64,000 nucleotides of DNA from Yersinia aleksiciae (GCF_001047675.1 NZ_CP011975.1:3760073-3824072), one strand, 5' to 3'. Shown: positions 48,182-60,065, counted from the first letter of the stretch. Made by a program: numbers and translations. The notes: a model not told the origin generated them from the letters alone.

Positions 48182-51100
48182 TTATTCGACTGACTGCGGT
48201 TTTGTCGCAGGGGCCGTTGCCTGAGTGGCGGCAGCATGCCCACCCGCAGAACCTTTACCTGCAAAATCAAAGGCTGGACGTTCCCAATTGCCTTTGGTTT
48301 GCGACTCTGGCGCGTAATCAGGTGCCGGTGCCTTGGTCATCGGGGCAGAAGCGTAGTGCTTGAACAACACACCTTCAGGGTGCGCTACATCTGGCTGTTG
48401 TTGTACCGCGGCAACAGCTTCAGTCACATGCACTTCTTCAGCGGCAGTTTCTTCAACGATAACTTCAGTTTCAGTCACTCTAAGCACTTCAACCGACTCT
48501 TCAACAACGACAGGCTCTTCAGCGATAACGGTTTCTTCAACTGCCGTCTCAGCAACAAGAGTCTCTTCAGCTTGGATTTCAGGCACGATTGTATCTTCGA
48601 TAGCTGCTGCTGGCGCGATAGCTTCATCGACGACAGGGGTCGCTTCAATCGCAGCGATGGTTTCAGTTTCTGTTACCACTTCTTCAGCAACGGGTTCGGC
48701 GATAACTTCAGGCACAACAACAGGTGCACGGCCTGGAACGGCGGCAACTGAAGATGAAGAACCGCCTGGTTTATGTTGTGACGCTGATGCCGGAGCAACA
48801 GTTTCAGTCACCGCTGCGACAACCACTGGCGCTGCAATGATGGCCGCGGGAACATTTACCGCGACTTCGACTGAAGCTGCTTCAACAGCGGGCGCTTCAA
48901 CTACCGCAACTTCCACTGCGGCAACCTCGGTTAACAATTGTTCTTCAACCGGGTTTTCAACAAAGGCAGCTTGTTCAAACGGTTGAGCGACCGGATAACG
49001 AACCCAAACTTTACCTGACGCCATTTCTGGTGAGGCGAAAGCGCCAGCCAGAGGCATAGCAGATTGCGTCGGGTAACGTTCATCACGATAGCGACGACGA
49101 CGTTGACCACTCACACGCAAGTGACGAGGTGAGCGGCGAGAACGACGCGGCATGCCATTTTCATTGTTGGCATTACGATCGTTAGTCGCGTCATCATCTG
49201 CCTGAGCAGTGGCTTGCGGCAGTAATTTCACTTCTTCCTGCACGACAGGCGTAGCAAAAGCAGCGACGGGTACGCTAGCTGGGGCAACCGGTGCAGTGCT
49301 TTCCTGAGCATTCAGCTCATCGTTCGCAGATTGAATACGGACTTTCTGATTCAATTGGCGACGTTGACGACGTTGCATAACCTGTTGGCGTTCTTCTTGC
49401 TCAGGTTGTGCATCATCGGCACTGACTGCAGGGACATCAACGTTAGCTTTAACATCCTGCGGCGCCTGACGTTTGTCGTCCTGACGACGACGCTGGCGAT
49501 CACCACGACGTTGCGGCTGCTCTTCGCGCTGCTCTTTATCGGCTTCAACAATGTCAGTTGATGCTTGCGCTACAGCAGTTTGTTGAGTTGGACGCTTATT
49601 ATTGCGGCGTTGATCTTCACGACCTTCGCGATTGGCAGTGTCGCGGCCATTGTTGTCACGAGCATTGTTGTCACGGTTCGCGTTATCACGACCATTATTG
49701 TCACGGCTAGCGTTATCACGACCTTCGCGTGGTGTACGGTCACCGCGATCTTTACGGCCATTGTTTTGGCGGCGTGGATTGCGGCGATCATTACGACGCG
49801 TTTCGCTAGCTTCGGTTTTTTCAACTTCAACCGGTTTAACTTCGGCTTCTGCTGGTGTGGCGAAGATGCCTTTCAGACCCGTGAGCAGGCGGCTGAAGAA
49901 GCCCGGTTGTTCAGCGCTGGCAGAAGCCGCAACTTGTGGTGCAGCAGTGGGTTTAACACTGGCAGCAGCAGGTGCTGATTCTGGTGGCACTTCAGTCGGT
50001 AAAGAGAAAGTCGCCAGCGCGGGTTGCTCTGGGCGCTTACGCTCAATAGTGGCTTCTTCTTGCGGCTGTGCCATTTCTGCTTCGTGCAGTTGTGGCAACA
50101 GGTAGCTAAGGGAAGGAACTTCTTCGCCTTTACGTACCCGAAGGACAGAGTAGTGTGGTGTTTGCATCTGATCGTTTGGCACGATCACCGCACGCACACC
50201 GCCTTGACGTTTCTCAATGGCGTTCACTGATTCACGTTTTTCGTTTAGCAGGTACGAAGCGATCTGTACCGGCACGATGGCGTGAACTTCATGGGTGTTC
50301 TCTTTCAGCGCTTCTTCTTCAATCAAACGCAGAATAGAGAGTGACAGGGATTCGTTATCACGCACTGTACCGGTGCCGCTACAGCGTGGGCACACGTGGT
50401 GGCTTGACTCACCCAATGATGGGCTGAGACGCTGACGGGACATTTCCAGCAAACCAAAGCGTGAGATGCGGCCAATCTGGATACGGGCGCGGTCCTGGCG
50501 GACGGCATCACGTAAACGGTTTTCTACTTCACGTTGATGACGCACTGGGGTCATATCGATGAAGTCGATAACAATCAGGCCACCCAAGTCACGTAAACGT
50601 AACTGACGGGCAATTTCATCAGCGGCTTCAAGGTTGGTATTGAAGGCGGTTTCTTCGATATCACCACCACGAGTCGCCCGTGCGGAGTTGATATCAATCG
50701 CGGTCAGGGCTTCGGTGGTGTCGATAACGATAGAACCACCCGATGGCAGACGCACTTCGCGTTGGAAGGCAGACTCAATTTGTGACTCAATCTGGTAGTG
50801 GCTGAATAGTGGGATTTCACCACTATAGAGCTTGATCTTGCTGCTGAAATCCGGGCGACCTAACGCGGCGATATGCTCTTTCGCCAACTCGAGAACTTTC
50901 GGGTTGTCGATCAGAATTTCGCCGATGTCTGGGCGCAGATAATCACGGAAAGCACGGACAATCACGTTACTTTCCTGATGGATCAGGAACGGCGCAGGGC
51001 GACCTTCCGCAGCTTTTTTAATCGCATCCCAGTGCTTCAGGCGGAATGACAAATCCCATTGCAGTGCATCAGCAGATTTGCCAACACCCGCAGTACGGAC

Positions 51101-51601
51101 AATCAGACCCATGCCATCAGGCAATTGCAGAGAGGATAGGGCTTCCTTCAGTTCGGTGCGGTCATCACCCTCGATGCGGCGAGAAATACCACCGGCTCGC
51201 GGGTTGTTTGGCATCAGAACTAAATAGCTGCCAGCCAAGCTGATGAAAGTCGTGAGTGCGGCACCTTTATTGCCACGTTCTTCTTTATCAACCTGAACAA
51301 TAACTTCTTGGCCTTCGCGCAGCACATCTTTGATGTTCGGGCGGCCATGGGAAGAGTAATTACTAGGGAAATATTCGCGAGAAATTTCTTTTAGTGGGAG
51401 GAAACCATGTCGTTCAGCGCCGTAATCAACAAAAGCGGCTTCCAGACTGGGTTCGATTCGGGTGATTTTACCTTTGTAAATATTCGCTTTTTTCTGTTCA
51501 TGGCCTGGACTTTCAATATCCAAATCATACAGCCGCTGTCCATCTACAAGGGCAACACGCAACTCTTCTTGCTGAGTTGCGTTAATCAACATTCTTTTCA
51601 T
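48182..51601 (-). CDS. rne: Ribonuclease E
   Basis: A 1139-residue essential endoribonuclease and degradosome scaffold. The N-terminal half has an S1 domain (about 39-119), the catalytic DNase-like region ([27 protein letters not shown]) and the Zn-link CPRCSGTG. The C-terminal half is disordered: an arginine-rich stretch with RDNN repeats, an enolase-binding-like [13 protein letters not shown], a long Val/Glu-rich part and a tail ([12 protein letters not shown]) like the PNPase-binding site of E. coli. Long plus-strand open frames inside this gene are shadows of its biased codons. Divergent from rluC. Confidence 0.96.
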   Translation of the reverse strand: MKRMLINATQQEELRVALVDGQRLYDLDIESPGHEQKKANIYKGKITRIEPSLEAAFVDYGAERHGFLPLKEISREYFPSNYSSHGRPNIKDVLREGQEVIVQVDKEERGNKGAALTTFISLAGSYLVLMPNNPRAGGISRRIEGDDRTELKEALSSLQLPDGMGLIVRTAGVGKSADALQWDLSFRLKHWDAIKKAAEGRPAPFLIHQESNVIVRAFRDYLRPDIGEILIDNPKVLELAKEHIAALGRPDFSSKIKLYSGEIPLFSHYQIESQIESAFQREVRLPSGGSIVIDTTEALTAIDINSARATRGGDIEETAFNTNLEAADEIARQLRLRDLGGLIVIDFIDMTPVRHQREVENRLRDAVRQDRARIQIGRISRFGLLEMSRQRLSPSLGESSHHVCPRCSGTGTVRDNESLSLSILRLIEEEALKENTHEVHAIVPVQIASYLLNEKRESVNAIEKRQGGVRAVIVPNDQMQTPHYSVLRVRKGEEVPSLSYLLPQLHEAEMAQPQEEATIERKRPEQPALATFSLPTEVPPESAPAAASVKPTAAPQVAASASAEQPGFFSRLLTGLKGIFATPAEAEVKPVEVEKTEASETRRNDRRNPRRQNNGRKDRGDRTPREGRDNASRDNNGRDNANRDNNARDNNGRDTANREGREDQRRNNKRPTQQTAVAQASTDIVEADKEQREEQPQRRGDRQRRRQDDKRQAPQDVKANVDVPAVSADDAQPEQEERQQVMQRRQRRQLNQKVRIQSANDELNAQESTAPVAPASVPVAAFATPVVQEEVKLLPQATAQADDDATNDRNANNENGMPRRSRRSPRHLRVSGQRRRRYRDERYPTQSAMPLAGAFASPEMASGKVWVRYPVAQPFEQAAFVENPVEEQLLTEVAAVEVAVVEAPAVEAASVEVAVNVPAAIIAAPVVVAAVTETVAPASASQHKPGGSSSSVAAVPGRAPVVVPEVIAEPVAEEVVTETETIAAIEATPVVDEAIAPAAAIEDTIVPEIQAEETLVAETAVEETVIAEEPVVVEESVEVLRVTETEVIVEETAAEEVHVTEAVAAVQQQPDVAHPEGVLFKHYASAPMTKAPAPDYAPESQTKGNWERPAFDFAGKGSAGGHAAATQATAPATKPQSVE

Positions 51602-52174
51602 CTTTACTTACTCGTTATTTTTACATTGTCATTAGAACTGCGGGCAAAATAACCTCATGGTCGGATAAACCGATGACCCCGAGTCTTCTAGCAAAGCCGT
51701 CAACCTCACGGTTGTCGCCTGCATAGGGGCGCATTATTTCGGTAAGCCTGTGTTTCGTTCTGAAAAACAGCGCTTTTATATAAAGGGCAGCTTCTGAATA
51801 TAAGACAACAGAGCTTTACCCACTTGCCGACCAAGCTGCAACCCGCAGCCCGCTAATTGCTTGATTTCACATTACGTCTTACGCCATTGCTGCGTTTTTG
51901 TGTGATCAGGCAAATCTTTTTATTCCACAAGTCTCTTGGTCTAACGAGAATCAACGCAGAATTACTGTCATTATTCCATTGCTGACACTGATATAGCAAG
52001 ATGACTTTACCTGTCTACAGAAAGATTATTTTACTGTTTCCACAGTGTTGGCGGCTATCGTTGTCTTATTAAACAATAAATGCACGCAAACGTTATCTTT
52101 AAATAGTCAGAATGACAGTTAAGCACAGAAAAAGGGGTGGCGCTAATTCCTCGGTGTATTTAGAATCGCGCCCC
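51602..52174. promoter_or_regulatory. rne leader and divergent rne/rluC promoters
   Basis: A 573-base gap without genes. In E. coli rne has an about 360-base 5' untranslated leader with hairpins that RNase E binds to control its own mRNA. The matching stretch here (roughly 51602-51960, minus strand) has similar size and several GC-rich self-complementary parts. The rluC promoter should lie in 51960-52174. Confidence 0.65.
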
Positions 52175-53134
52175 ATGAAAACGAATATTCCAGCAGTACA
52201 ATTAATAACCATATCTGCCGATGAAGCGGGCCAGCGGATAGACAACTTTTTGCTCACCAAATTGAAAGGTGTGCCTAAAAGTATGATCTACCGTATCGTA
52301 CGCAAAGGTGAGGTTCGCGTTAATAAAGGGCGCATTAAGCCAGAATATAAACTGGCCGACGGTGATGTGGTGCGCGTGCCACCGGTGCGCGTTGCCGAGC
52401 GTGAAGAGATCCAGGTATCAGCCAAACTTGATAAAGTTGCGGCGCTGGCCGATTGCATTTTATTTGAAGATGATTACCTACTTGTGCTGAACAAACCTTC
52501 AGGCACGGCGGTACATGGTGGCAGTGGTTTGAGCTTCGGGGTGATTGAAGCATTACGTGCGCTGCGCCCTGAAGCTCGCTTCTTGGAATTGGTTCACCGC
52601 CTTGACCGTGACACATCGGGTGTCTTGCTGGTCGCCAAGAAACGCTCGGCGTTACGCTCTTTACATGAGCAGTTGCGCATGAAAGGGATGCAGAAAGACT
52701 ATCTGGCGTTAGTCCGTGGTCAGTGGCAATCTCACTGCAAAGCCGTGCAGGCACCTTTGCTGAAAAATATTATGCAAAGTGGTGAGCGGGTGGTGAAAGT
52801 CAGCAGCGAGGGCAAGCCTTCAGAAACGCGCTTTAAAGTAGAAGAGCGTTTTGAGCATGCGACGCTGGTTAAAGCCAGCCCCATTACGGGCCGAACCCAC
52901 CAGATTCGTGTTCATGCACTCCATGCAGGCCATCCAATCGCTTTTGATGATCGCTATGGTGACCGTGAGTTTGATCAGCAGTTGCAGGGGACAGGTCTGC
53001 ATCGTCTATTCCTGCATGCTGCTGCATTACGTTTTGAGCATCCGAATACCGGTGAAACGATGCGTATTGAAGCACCGCTGGATAATCAGTTGCGTCATTG
53101 CCTGCTGATATTGCGTAAGAAAGCGGCAGTTTAA
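52175..53134 (+). CDS. rluC: 23S rRNA pseudouridine synthase RluC
   Basis: A 319-residue enzyme that makes pseudouridine at positions 955, 2504 and 2580 of 23S rRNA. An N-terminal S4 domain ([20 protein letters not shown]) precedes the catalytic domain with [14 protein letters not shown] (catalytic Asp) and [12 protein letters not shown] 52175 (MKTNIPAV) aligns with E. coli; the frame is open upstream with no better start. Converges on yceF with a 6-base gap. Confidence 0.95.
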   Translation: MKTNIPAVQLITISADEAGQRIDNFLLTKLKGVPKSMIYRIVRKGEVRVNKGRIKPEYKLADGDVVRVPPVRVAEREEIQVSAKLDKVAALADCILFEDDYLLVLNKPSGTAVHGGSGLSFGVIEALRALRPEARFLELVHRLDRDTSGVLLVAKKRSALRSLHEQLRMKGMQKDYLALVRGQWQSHCKAVQAPLLKNIMQSGERVVKVSSEGKPSETRFKVEERFEHATLVKASPITGRTHQIRVHALHAGHPIAFDDRYGDREFDQQLQGTGLHRLFLHAAALRFEHPNTGETMRIEAPLDNQLRHCLLILRKKAAV

Positions 53135-53140
53135 AGCAGC

Positions 53141-53722
53141 CTACAGTAATGGATTTAGCCCTTGCTCAATTAACATTTGGGTGAGGGCGATGAGCGGCAG
53201 GCCGATGAGGGTATTGGGATCACGGCCTGACAAACGCGCAAATAATGTGATTCCCAATCCTTCGCTTTTAAAACTACCCGCACAATTCCATGGTTGTTCT
53301 CGCCTCAAGTAGCCATCTATTTCTGCGTCACTTAAGGTGCGAAAATAGACATCAAAGGTTTCACAAAGACAATTAATACTGCCCGTTGCCGAATTGAGCA
53401 GTGCCAGACCGGTATAAAAAGTGACACATTCTCCGCTGGCTTGCTGCAATTGCTTCATTGCATTGGCATGATTGTGGGGCTTTCCGACGATTTCGCCGTT
53501 AATCACACAAACTTGATCTGAACCGATAATCAGATGTTGTGGATAGCGTACAGCCAGCGCCTGGGCCTTGGCTTGCGCTAACCGCTGCACCAGTACGTCA
53601 GCGTTTTCCCCCGGTAATGGCGACTCATCGGTCTCCGGTGCGGCGGTAATAAAGGATAATTGCAGCTTTTCGAGCAAGGTGCGGCGATAGGATGAGGTTG
53701 AGGCAAGAACAAGTTGCGGCAT
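53141..53722 (-). CDS. yceF: Maf-type nucleoside triphosphate pyrophosphatase YceF
   Basis: A 193-residue Maf-family house-cleaning enzyme; the YceF subgroup hydrolyses 7-methyl-GTP. It begins [14 protein letters not shown] (S-x-R-R substrate motif) and has IIGSDQVCV with the catalytic aspartate and GKP, then [15 protein letters not shown] 53722 matches E. coli; an in-frame ATG at 53734 would add four residues. Confidence 0.93.
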   Translation of the reverse strand: MPQLVLASTSSYRRTLLEKLQLSFITAAPETDESPLPGENADVLVQRLAQAKAQALAVRYPQHLIIGSDQVCVINGEIVGKPHNHANAMKQLQQASGECVTFYTGLALLNSATGSINCLCETFDVYFRTLSDAEIDGYLRREQPWNCAGSFKSEGLGITLFARLSGRDPNTLIGLPLIALTQMLIEQGLNPLL

Positions 53723-53825
53723 AATATTTTCCATAAACCGTGGCGTAATTTAATCAGGCATTTTAAACTGTCTACCGCTTCGGAAGCGAATATTGGTGAA
53801 AGGTGCAGTAAAACGGCCTTTTTCT

Positions 53826-53854
53826 TTGACTCTATGTCGTTACAAAGTTAATAT
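53826..53854 (+). promoter_or_regulatory. Sigma-70 promoter directly before yceD
   Basis: TTGACT (53826-53831), a 17-base spacer and TAATAT (53849-53854) form a near-consensus promoter. The yceD ATG is at 53864, so a start 5-10 bases after the -10 leaves at most a few untranslated bases. Confidence 0.7.
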
Positions 53855-53863
53855 GCGCGCCCT

Positions 53864-54385
53864 ATGCAAAAGGTAAAATTACCCCTGACCATTGATGCGG
53901 TTCGTACCGCTCAGAAACGTTTAGATTACGCAGGTATCTATTCGCCTGAGCAGGTTACACGAGTAGCCGACTCAGTGGTAAGTGTGGACAGCGATGTCGT
54001 GGCCTCATTATCGTTTAATATCGATAATCAGCGTCTGGCGGTTATTACAGGTCATGCGGACGTCGATGTAACATTGATGTGTCAGCGCTGCAATAACACG
54101 TTTGCACACCATGTTCATACAACGTATTGTTTTAGCCCGATCGTCAATGATGAGCAGGCTGAAGCATTACCGGAAGCGTACGAGCCGATCGAAGTCGACG
54201 AATTTGGCGAAGTTGATCTGCTGGCAATGATTGAAGACGAAATTATTCTTTCACTGCCTGTCGTTCCGGTACATGATTCTGAACACTGTGAAGTGTCCGA
54301 GGCGGACATGGTATTTGGTAAACTGCCTGCAGAGGTGGAGAAACCTAATCCATTTGCCGTATTAGCCAGTTTAAAGAAAAAGTAA
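53864..54385 (+). CDS. yceD: DUF177 protein YceD (23S rRNA accumulation)
   Basis: A 173-residue protein of the DUF177 family, reported to influence 23S rRNA accumulation, always next to rpmF. It begins [20 protein letters not shown] as in E. coli. A CxxC pair (CQRC) lies near residue 74, with [21 protein letters not shown] downstream and a C-terminal [12 protein letters not shown]. First gene of the rpmF-plsX-fab cluster; 16 bases before rpmF. Confidence 0.93.
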   Translation: MQKVKLPLTIDAVRTAQKRLDYAGIYSPEQVTRVADSVVSVDSDVVASLSFNIDNQRLAVITGHADVDVTLMCQRCNNTFAHHVHTTYCFSPIVNDEQAEALPEAYEPIEVDEFGEVDLLAMIEDEIILSLPVVPVHDSEHCEVSEADMVFGKLPAEVEKPNPFAVLASLKKK

Positions 54386-54389
54386 TTAA

Positions 54390-54569
<180 letters not shown>

Positions 54570-54602
54570 GTAGTACTTGCTAATCTTTAGCAAGGCGATA
54601 CC

Positions 54603-55637
54603 TTGACTTGTCTAACCCTGGCGTTAGATGCAATGGGTGGGGACTTCGGTCCCTGCGTCACAGTGCCTGCTTCATTGCAGGCACTGGCCTCTAATCCACA
54701 GCTAAAACTCTTGCTGGTCGGGAATCCCGACACCATCACTCCGTTACTTGTTAATGCCGCTCCTTTGTTGCTGGAGAGGTTGCAGGTAATCGCTGCTGAG
54801 CATGTTATTGCCAGCGATGCTAAACTCTCACAAGCTATTCGTGCCAGCCGCGGTACTTCTATGCGTATTGCATTGGAATTAGTCAAAAACGGTGACGCTC
54901 AGGCTTGTGTTAGTGCGGGGAACACTGGGGCATTGATGGGGTTGGCGAAGATGATGATTAAGCCACTGGATGGCATAGAACGTCCGGCGTTGATGTCAGT
55001 TATCCCAAACCAACAGCGCAGTAAAACAGTGGTATTAGATTTAGGCGCTAACGTTGAATGTGATAGTACAATGTTGGTGCAGTTTGCTGTCATGGGATCG
55101 GTAATGGCAGAAGAAGTTGTTGGAATAACGAACCCACGTGTTGCTTTGCTTAATATTGGCGAAGAGGAAACCAAGGGGCTAGATAATATCCGCGAAGCCG
55201 CCGCAGTATTAAAAAATACACCGGCAATCAATTATATTGGTTATCTGGAAGGCAATGATTTGCTGACTGGCAAGACTGATGTAATGGTTTGTGACGGCTT
55301 CGTGGGTAACGTCACTCTAAAGACCATGGAAGGTGTGATAAGAATGTTCTTGTCACTGCTCAAGTCATCGGGCGAAGGCAGTAAACAGTCCTGGTGGCTT
55401 AAACTCATTGGGCGTTGGCTGCAAAAACGTGTGGCAAAGCGGTTCGGTCATTTGAATCCCGACCAGTATAATGGTGCATGTCTGTTAGGATTACGGGGCA
55501 TTGTAATCAAGAGCCACGGCGCGGCGAATCAACGAGCATTCGCAGTCGCCATCGAACAGGCTGTGCAGGCGGTGCAGCGGCAAGTCCCTCAACGGATTGC
55601 CGCGCGCCTTGAAGCGGTACTACCCAAGAGTGACTGA
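54603..55637 (+). CDS. plsX: Phosphate acyltransferase PlsX
   Basis: A 344-residue enzyme that turns acyl-ACP into acyl-phosphate for phospholipid synthesis. It begins [21 protein letters not shown] and has [16 protein letters not shown] and [11 protein letters not shown] motifs. The start is TTG at 54603 with AAGGCG upstream, as in E. coli. Followed 6 bases later by fabH. Confidence 0.95.
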   Translation: MTCLTLALDAMGGDFGPCVTVPASLQALASNPQLKLLLVGNPDTITPLLVNAAPLLLERLQVIAAEHVIASDAKLSQAIRASRGTSMRIALELVKNGDAQACVSAGNTGALMGLAKMMIKPLDGIERPALMSVIPNQQRSKTVVLDLGANVECDSTMLVQFAVMGSVMAEEVVGITNPRVALLNIGEEETKGLDNIREAAAVLKNTPAINYIGYLEGNDLLTGKTDVMVCDGFVGNVTLKTMEGVIRMFLSLLKSSGEGSKQSWWLKLIGRWLQKRVAKRFGHLNPDQYNGACLLGLRGIVIKSHGAANQRAFAVAIEQAVQAVQRQVPQRIAARLEAVLPKSD

Positions 55638-55643
55638 TCGTAC

Positions 55644-56597
55644 ATGTATACTAAGATTCTCGGTACGGGGAGTTATCTGCCCGTACAAGTGCGCAGTAAT
55701 GCTGATTTAGAAAAAATGGTGGATACATCTGACGAGTGGATTGTCACCCGGACAGGTATTCGTGAGCGGCGTATCGCTGGGCTGGATGAAACAGTGGCGA
55801 CCATGGGTTTCCATGCGGCAGAAAAAGCCCTGGAAATGGCTGGCATTGATAAAGACGAAATTGGGCTGATCATCGTTGCCACCACCTCGTCAAGCCACGC
55901 TTTCCCAAGCTCGGCTTGCCAGGTACAGCAAATGCTGGGCATTAAAGATGCGGCTTCGTTCGACTTGGCTGCGGCCTGTGCTGGCTTTACCTATGCACTG
56001 AGCGTTGCAGATCAGTACGTCAAAAGTGGTGCAGTCAAACATGCCATCGTGATCGGTTCAGATGTGTTATCTCGCGCATTGAACCCAGAAGATCGTGGCA
56101 CAATTATTCTGTTTGGTGATGGTGCAGGCGCAGTGGTACTGGGTGCATCTGAGCAGCCGGGGATCATTTCGACTCATCTGCATGCTGATGGTCGTTATGG
56201 CGAGTTGCTCGCACTGCCGTATCAGGATCGCCAACAGCAAGACCAACCTGCCTATGTCACGATGGCAGGGAATGAAGTATTCAAAGTTGCGGTGACTGAG
56301 CTTGCCCACATTGTGGACGAGACGTTGCAGGCCAATAATCTGGATCGCTCGGCGCTGGATTGGTTGGTGCCACATCAGGCTAACCTGCGTATTATCAGCG
56401 CAACGGCTAAAAAATTAGGCATGGGGATGGAAAAAGTGGTGATCACTCTTGATCGTCATGGCAACACCTCGGCGGCATCAGTACCTGCGGCGTTTGACGA
56501 AGCAGTACGAGATGGACGTATTCAACGTGGGCAGTTAGTGCTGCTGGAAGCGTTTGGCGGCGGCTTTACCTGGGGCTCTGCGCTGGTTCGTTTTTGA
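55644..56597 (+). CDS. fabH: 3-oxoacyl-ACP synthase III FabH
   Basis: A 317-residue condensing enzyme that starts fatty acid synthesis from acetyl-CoA and malonyl-ACP. The catalytic triad is visible at Cys112 (AAACAGF), His244 (VPHQANLRI) and Asn274 (HGNTSAA). The length equals E. coli FabH. Part of the fabHDG-acpP-fabF run. Confidence 0.97.
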   Translation: MYTKILGTGSYLPVQVRSNADLEKMVDTSDEWIVTRTGIRERRIAGLDETVATMGFHAAEKALEMAGIDKDEIGLIIVATTSSSHAFPSSACQVQQMLGIKDAASFDLAAACAGFTYALSVADQYVKSGAVKHAIVIGSDVLSRALNPEDRGTIILFGDGAGAVVLGASEQPGIISTHLHADGRYGELLALPYQDRQQQDQPAYVTMAGNEVFKVAVTELAHIVDETLQANNLDRSALDWLVPHQANLRIISATAKKLGMGMEKVVITLDRHGNTSAASVPAAFDEAVRDGRIQRGQLVLLEAFGGGFTWGSALVRF

Positions 56598-56634
56598 TTT
56601 AATAGCGATTCTTTTGATTTAACAGGAATGCAGA

Positions 56635-57576
56635 ATGTCGAAATTTGCAATGGTATTTCCAGGTCAGGGCTCTCAATCCCTTGGCATGCTGGCCGATTTG
56701 GCCGCACAATTTCCGATAGTTGAAGCAACCTTCCGTGAAGCATCATCGGTACTGGGTTACGATCTGTGGCAGTTAGTGCAACAAGGCCCGGTAGAAGAGC
56801 TGAACAAAACGTGGCAAACACAGCCTGCATTGCTGACGGCGTCCGTGGCTATCTGGCGTGTTTGGCAGCATCAAGGCGGTCAACTGCCTGCGATGATGGC
56901 TGGACATAGTCTGGGTGAATATTCAGCGCTGGTTTGTGCTGGCGTATTGGATTTCAAACAGGCGGTGAGTCTGGTTGAACTGCGCGGCAAACTGATGCAA
57001 GAAGCCGTACCCGAAGGTACTGGCGCAATGTACGCCATTATTGGTCTGGATAATGAATCCATTGCCAAAGCCTGTGAAGAGTCCGCTCAAGGGCAGGTTG
57101 TCTCACCGGTAAACTTTAACTCACCGGGTCAGGTGGTTATTGCTGGCAACAAAGAGGCTGTAGAACGTGCTGGTGCTGCTTGTAAAGCTGCCGGTGCAAA
57201 ACGTGCTTTGCCTTTACCTGTCAGCGTACCGTCCCACTGTGCGCTGATGAAACCTGCGGCTGATAAGCTGGCAGAAGCACTGGAAAACATTGAATTCCAG
57301 GCGCCGCTATACCCAATCGTGAATAACGTAGACGTGAAAACTGAAGTATCACCAGAAGCTATCCGTAGTGCGTTGGTGCGTCAGTTGTATAACCCGGTAC
57401 GTTGGACTGAAAGTGTTGAATTTATCGCAGCAGAAGGCGTTGAGCTGCTGTTAGAAGTTGGGCCGGGTAAGGTCTTGACTGGCTTAACCAAGCGCATCGT
57501 TGATACTTTAGCCGCAGCACCGGTAAACGATGTTGCCACGCTGACGAGTGCGCTTGAAAACCAAGAAAGAGGATAA
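56635..57576 (+). CDS. fabD: Malonyl-CoA:ACP transacylase FabD
   Basis: A 313-residue enzyme that loads malonyl onto ACP. It begins with FPGQGSQ, has the nucleophile Ser92 in AGHSLGEYSALV and His201 in VPSHCALM. Its stop is 1 base from the fabG start. Confidence 0.97.
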   Translation: MSKFAMVFPGQGSQSLGMLADLAAQFPIVEATFREASSVLGYDLWQLVQQGPVEELNKTWQTQPALLTASVAIWRVWQHQGGQLPAMMAGHSLGEYSALVCAGVLDFKQAVSLVELRGKLMQEAVPEGTGAMYAIIGLDNESIAKACEESAQGQVVSPVNFNSPGQVVIAGNKEAVERAGAACKAAGAKRALPLPVSVPSHCALMKPAADKLAEALENIEFQAPLYPIVNNVDVKTEVSPEAIRSALVRQLYNPVRWTESVEFIAAEGVELLLEVGPGKVLTGLTKRIVDTLAAAPVNDVATLTSALENQERG

Positions 57577-57577
57577 C

Positions 57578-58312
57578 ATGAGCTTTGAAGGAAAAATTGC
57601 GCTGGTAACTGGCGCTAGCCGCGGTATCGGCCGTGCGATTGCAGAATTATTGGCTGAACGTGGTGCCCGTGTTATTGGTACAGCGACCAGTGAGAAGGGC
57701 GCAGAAGCAATTAGCACCTATCTGGGCGATAGTGGCAAGGGTTTAATGCTGAATGTCGTGGACCCGGCATCAATCGAGTCAGTTTTGGCAACGATTCGTG
57801 CGGAATTTGGCGAAGTCGACATTTTAGTGAATAATGCAGGTATTACGCGTGATAACCTGCTGATGCGTATGAAGGACGAAGAGTGGCAAGATATTATTGA
57901 CACCGATCTGACTTCCGTATTCCGTCTGTCAAAAGCGGTAATGCGCGCTATGATGAAAAAGCGGTTTGGGCGTATCATCACCATCGGGTCTGTAGTTGGG
58001 ACAATGGGCAATGCGGGGCAGGTTAACTACGCGGCAGCTAAAGCGGGTCTGATCGGTTTTAGCAAGTCTTTGGCGCGTGAGGTTGCTTCACGTGGCATTA
58101 CTGTCAACGTTGTGGCACCTGGCTTTATTGAGACGGACATGACGACGGCGTTGACAGATGATCAACGCGCAGGCATTTTAGCCCAAGTACCAGCTAACCG
58201 GCTTGGGCAAGCTAAAGAAATCGCCAGCGCTGTTGCATTTTTAGCCTCTGACGAGGCCAGCTACATCTCTGGTGAAACATTACATGTCAATGGCGGCATG
58301 TATATGATTTAA
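57578..58312 (+). CDS. fabG: 3-oxoacyl-ACP reductase FabG
   Basis: A 244-residue short-chain dehydrogenase that reduces 3-oxoacyl-ACP with NADPH. It has TGASRGIG at 11-18, NNAG near 85 and the catalytic Ser138, Tyr151, Lys155. The ATG at 57578 with AGAGGATA upstream is clearly the start; the open frame runs back into fabD. Confidence 0.97.
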   Translation: MSFEGKIALVTGASRGIGRAIAELLAERGARVIGTATSEKGAEAISTYLGDSGKGLMLNVVDPASIESVLATIRAEFGEVDILVNNAGITRDNLLMRMKDEEWQDIIDTDLTSVFRLSKAVMRAMMKKRFGRIITIGSVVGTMGNAGQVNYAAAKAGLIGFSKSLAREVASRGITVNVVAPGFIETDMTTALTDDQRAGILAQVPANRLGQAKEIASAVAFLASDEASYISGETLHVNGGMYMI

Positions 58313-58465
58313 AAATCACGAAAGTATTTGCGTTATTTGGGGTGGAAACCGCAAAATAGCGTAAAATCGTGGTTTGACCAGCCGAGATTTAGTTGCATCT
58401 TTTTCAACATTTTATACACTACGAAAACCATCGCGAAAGCGAGTTTTGATAGGAAATTTAAGAGT

Positions 58466-58702
58466 ATGAGCACTATCGAAGAACGCGTTAAGAAAATCAT
58501 CGTTGAACAACTGGGTGTTAAAGAAGACGAAGTGAAGAACAGTGCTTCTTTCGTTGAAGATCTTGGCGCGGATTCTCTGGACACCGTTGAGCTGGTAATG
58601 GCTCTGGAAGAAGAGTTTGATACTGAGATTCCAGACGAAGAAGCAGAGAAAATCACTACTGTTCAGGCAGCTATTGATTTTATCAACGCTAATCAGCAGT
58701 AA
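58466..58702 (+). CDS. acpP: Acyl carrier protein
   Basis: A 78-residue acidic protein that carries acyl chains on the phosphopantetheine of Ser37 ([11 protein letters not shown]). It begins [18 protein letters not shown], almost identical to E. coli ACP. TTTAAGAG precedes the ATG. The 153-base gap after fabG probably holds its own promoter (TTGACC near 58375); a strong terminator follows the gene. Confidence 0.98.
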
Positions 58703-58727
58703 GCGAACATGCTTTTAGTTTAGATAG

Positions 58728-58760
58728 TTAGGCGGTCACTCGACCGCCTAAGTTTTTTTT
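58728..58760 (+). terminator. Terminator after acpP
   Basis: TTAGGCGGTC and GACCGCCTAA form a perfect 10-pair stem with an ACTC loop, followed by G and eight T. Confidence 0.95.
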
Positions 58761-58796
58761 GTCCTAAGCGTTATTTTCCCTCCTTGGAGGACAACC

Positions 58797-60038
58797 GTGT
58801 CTAAGCGTCGAGTTGTTGTGACTGGACTGGGCATGTTGTCTCCTGTCGGTAATACAGTCGAATCCACATGGAAAGCTGTTCTTGCCGGGCAGAGTGGCAT
58901 CAGCCTGATCGACCATTTCGATACTAGTGCCTATGCAACGCGATTTGCTGGCTTAGTAAAAGATTTTAATTGTGAAGATTACATTTCGCGTAAAGATGCA
59001 CGCAAAATGGATGCTTTCATACAGTACGGTGTCGCTGCGGGTATGCAAGCCATGCAAGACTCCGGACTTGAAGTGACAGAAACCAATGCGCCTCGTATCG
59101 GTGCCGCTATTGGCTCGGGTATTGGTGGCTTGGGTCTGATTGAAGAAAACCACGCCTCGTTGGTGAATGGTGGGCCACGTAAAATCAGCCCATTCTTCGT
59201 GCCTTCAACTATTGTTAACATGATTGCCGGCCACTTGACCATTATGTATGGTCTGCGTGGGCCAAGCATCTCTATTGCGACTGCATGTACTTCTGGTGTG
59301 CACAACATCGGTCACGCGGCACGTATCATTGCTTACAATGATGCTGATGTCATGGTGGCGGGTGGGGCTGAAAAAGCCAGCACACCATTAGGTGTCGGTG
59401 GTTTTGGTGCTGCTCGAGCATTGTCTACTCGCAACGATAACCCACAGGCAGCAAGTCGCCCATGGGATAAAGACCGTGATGGTTTCGTGCTGGGTGATGG
59501 CGCAGGCATGATGGTGTTGGAAGAGTACGAACACGCGAAGAAACGTGGCGCGAAAATCTACGCTGAAGTTGTTGGGTTTGGTATGAGCAGCGATGCCTAC
59601 CACATGACCTCTCCACCGGAAGATGGCTCTGGCGCAGCGTTAGCCATGGTAAATGCTTTACGTGATGCGGGTGTGACCACGTCTCAAATTGGTTATATCA
59701 ATGCCCACGGCACATCAACTCCTGCTGGCGATAAAGCCGAAACGCAGGCAGTTAAGTCTGTATTTGGTGAAGATGCCCGTAAAGTAATGGTCAGTTCCAC
59801 CAAATCCATGACTGGGCACTTATTAGGTGCGGCAGGGGCAGTTGAGTCTATCTTCACTGTGCTGGCTCTACGTGATCAGGCCATACCAGCGACCATTAAC
59901 CTGGATAACCCAGATGAAGGTTGTGATTTGGACTTTGTTCCCCATGACGCCCGTCAGGTAAAAGAGATGGAGTACACCCTGTGTAACTCCTTCGGCTTCG
60001 GCGGCACAAACGGCTCTTTGGTTTTCCGTAAGGTATAA
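58797..60038 (+). CDS. fabF: 3-oxoacyl-ACP synthase II FabF
   Basis: A 413-residue elongating condensing enzyme (KAS II), also needed for temperature control of membrane lipids. It begins [18 protein letters not shown], with catalytic cysteine in ATACTSGVH (residue 164 counting Met) and histidines in [11 protein letters not shown] and [10 protein letters not shown]. The start is a GTG at 58797 behind TTGGAGGA. Confidence 0.97.
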   Translation: MSKRRVVVTGLGMLSPVGNTVESTWKAVLAGQSGISLIDHFDTSAYATRFAGLVKDFNCEDYISRKDARKMDAFIQYGVAAGMQAMQDSGLEVTETNAPRIGAAIGSGIGGLGLIEENHASLVNGGPRKISPFFVPSTIVNMIAGHLTIMYGLRGPSISIATACTSGVHNIGHAARIIAYNDADVMVAGGAEKASTPLGVGGFGAARALSTRNDNPQAASRPWDKDRDGFVLGDGAGMMVLEEYEHAKKRGAKIYAEVVGFGMSSDAYHMTSPPEDGSGAALAMVNALRDAGVTTSQIGYINAHGTSTPAGDKAETQAVKSVFGEDARKVMVSSTKSMTGHLLGAAGAVESIFTVLALRDQAIPATINLDNPDEGCDLDFVPHDARQVKEMEYTLCNSFGFGGTNGSLVFRKV

Positions 60039-60065
60039 CCTTTGGCTGTTAAGCTTCTGCTGTTT

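Noticed and set aside
49630-49735. CRISPR-like short repeats
   Set aside because: The repeats are degenerate, without regular unique spacers, and encode the Arg-Asp-Asn units of RNase E.
48236-50105. Several long plus-strand open frames rich in Thr, Ser and Ala opposite rne
   Set aside because: They mirror the biased codons of the disordered half of RNase E on the other strand and lack ribosome-binding sites and recognisable domains.
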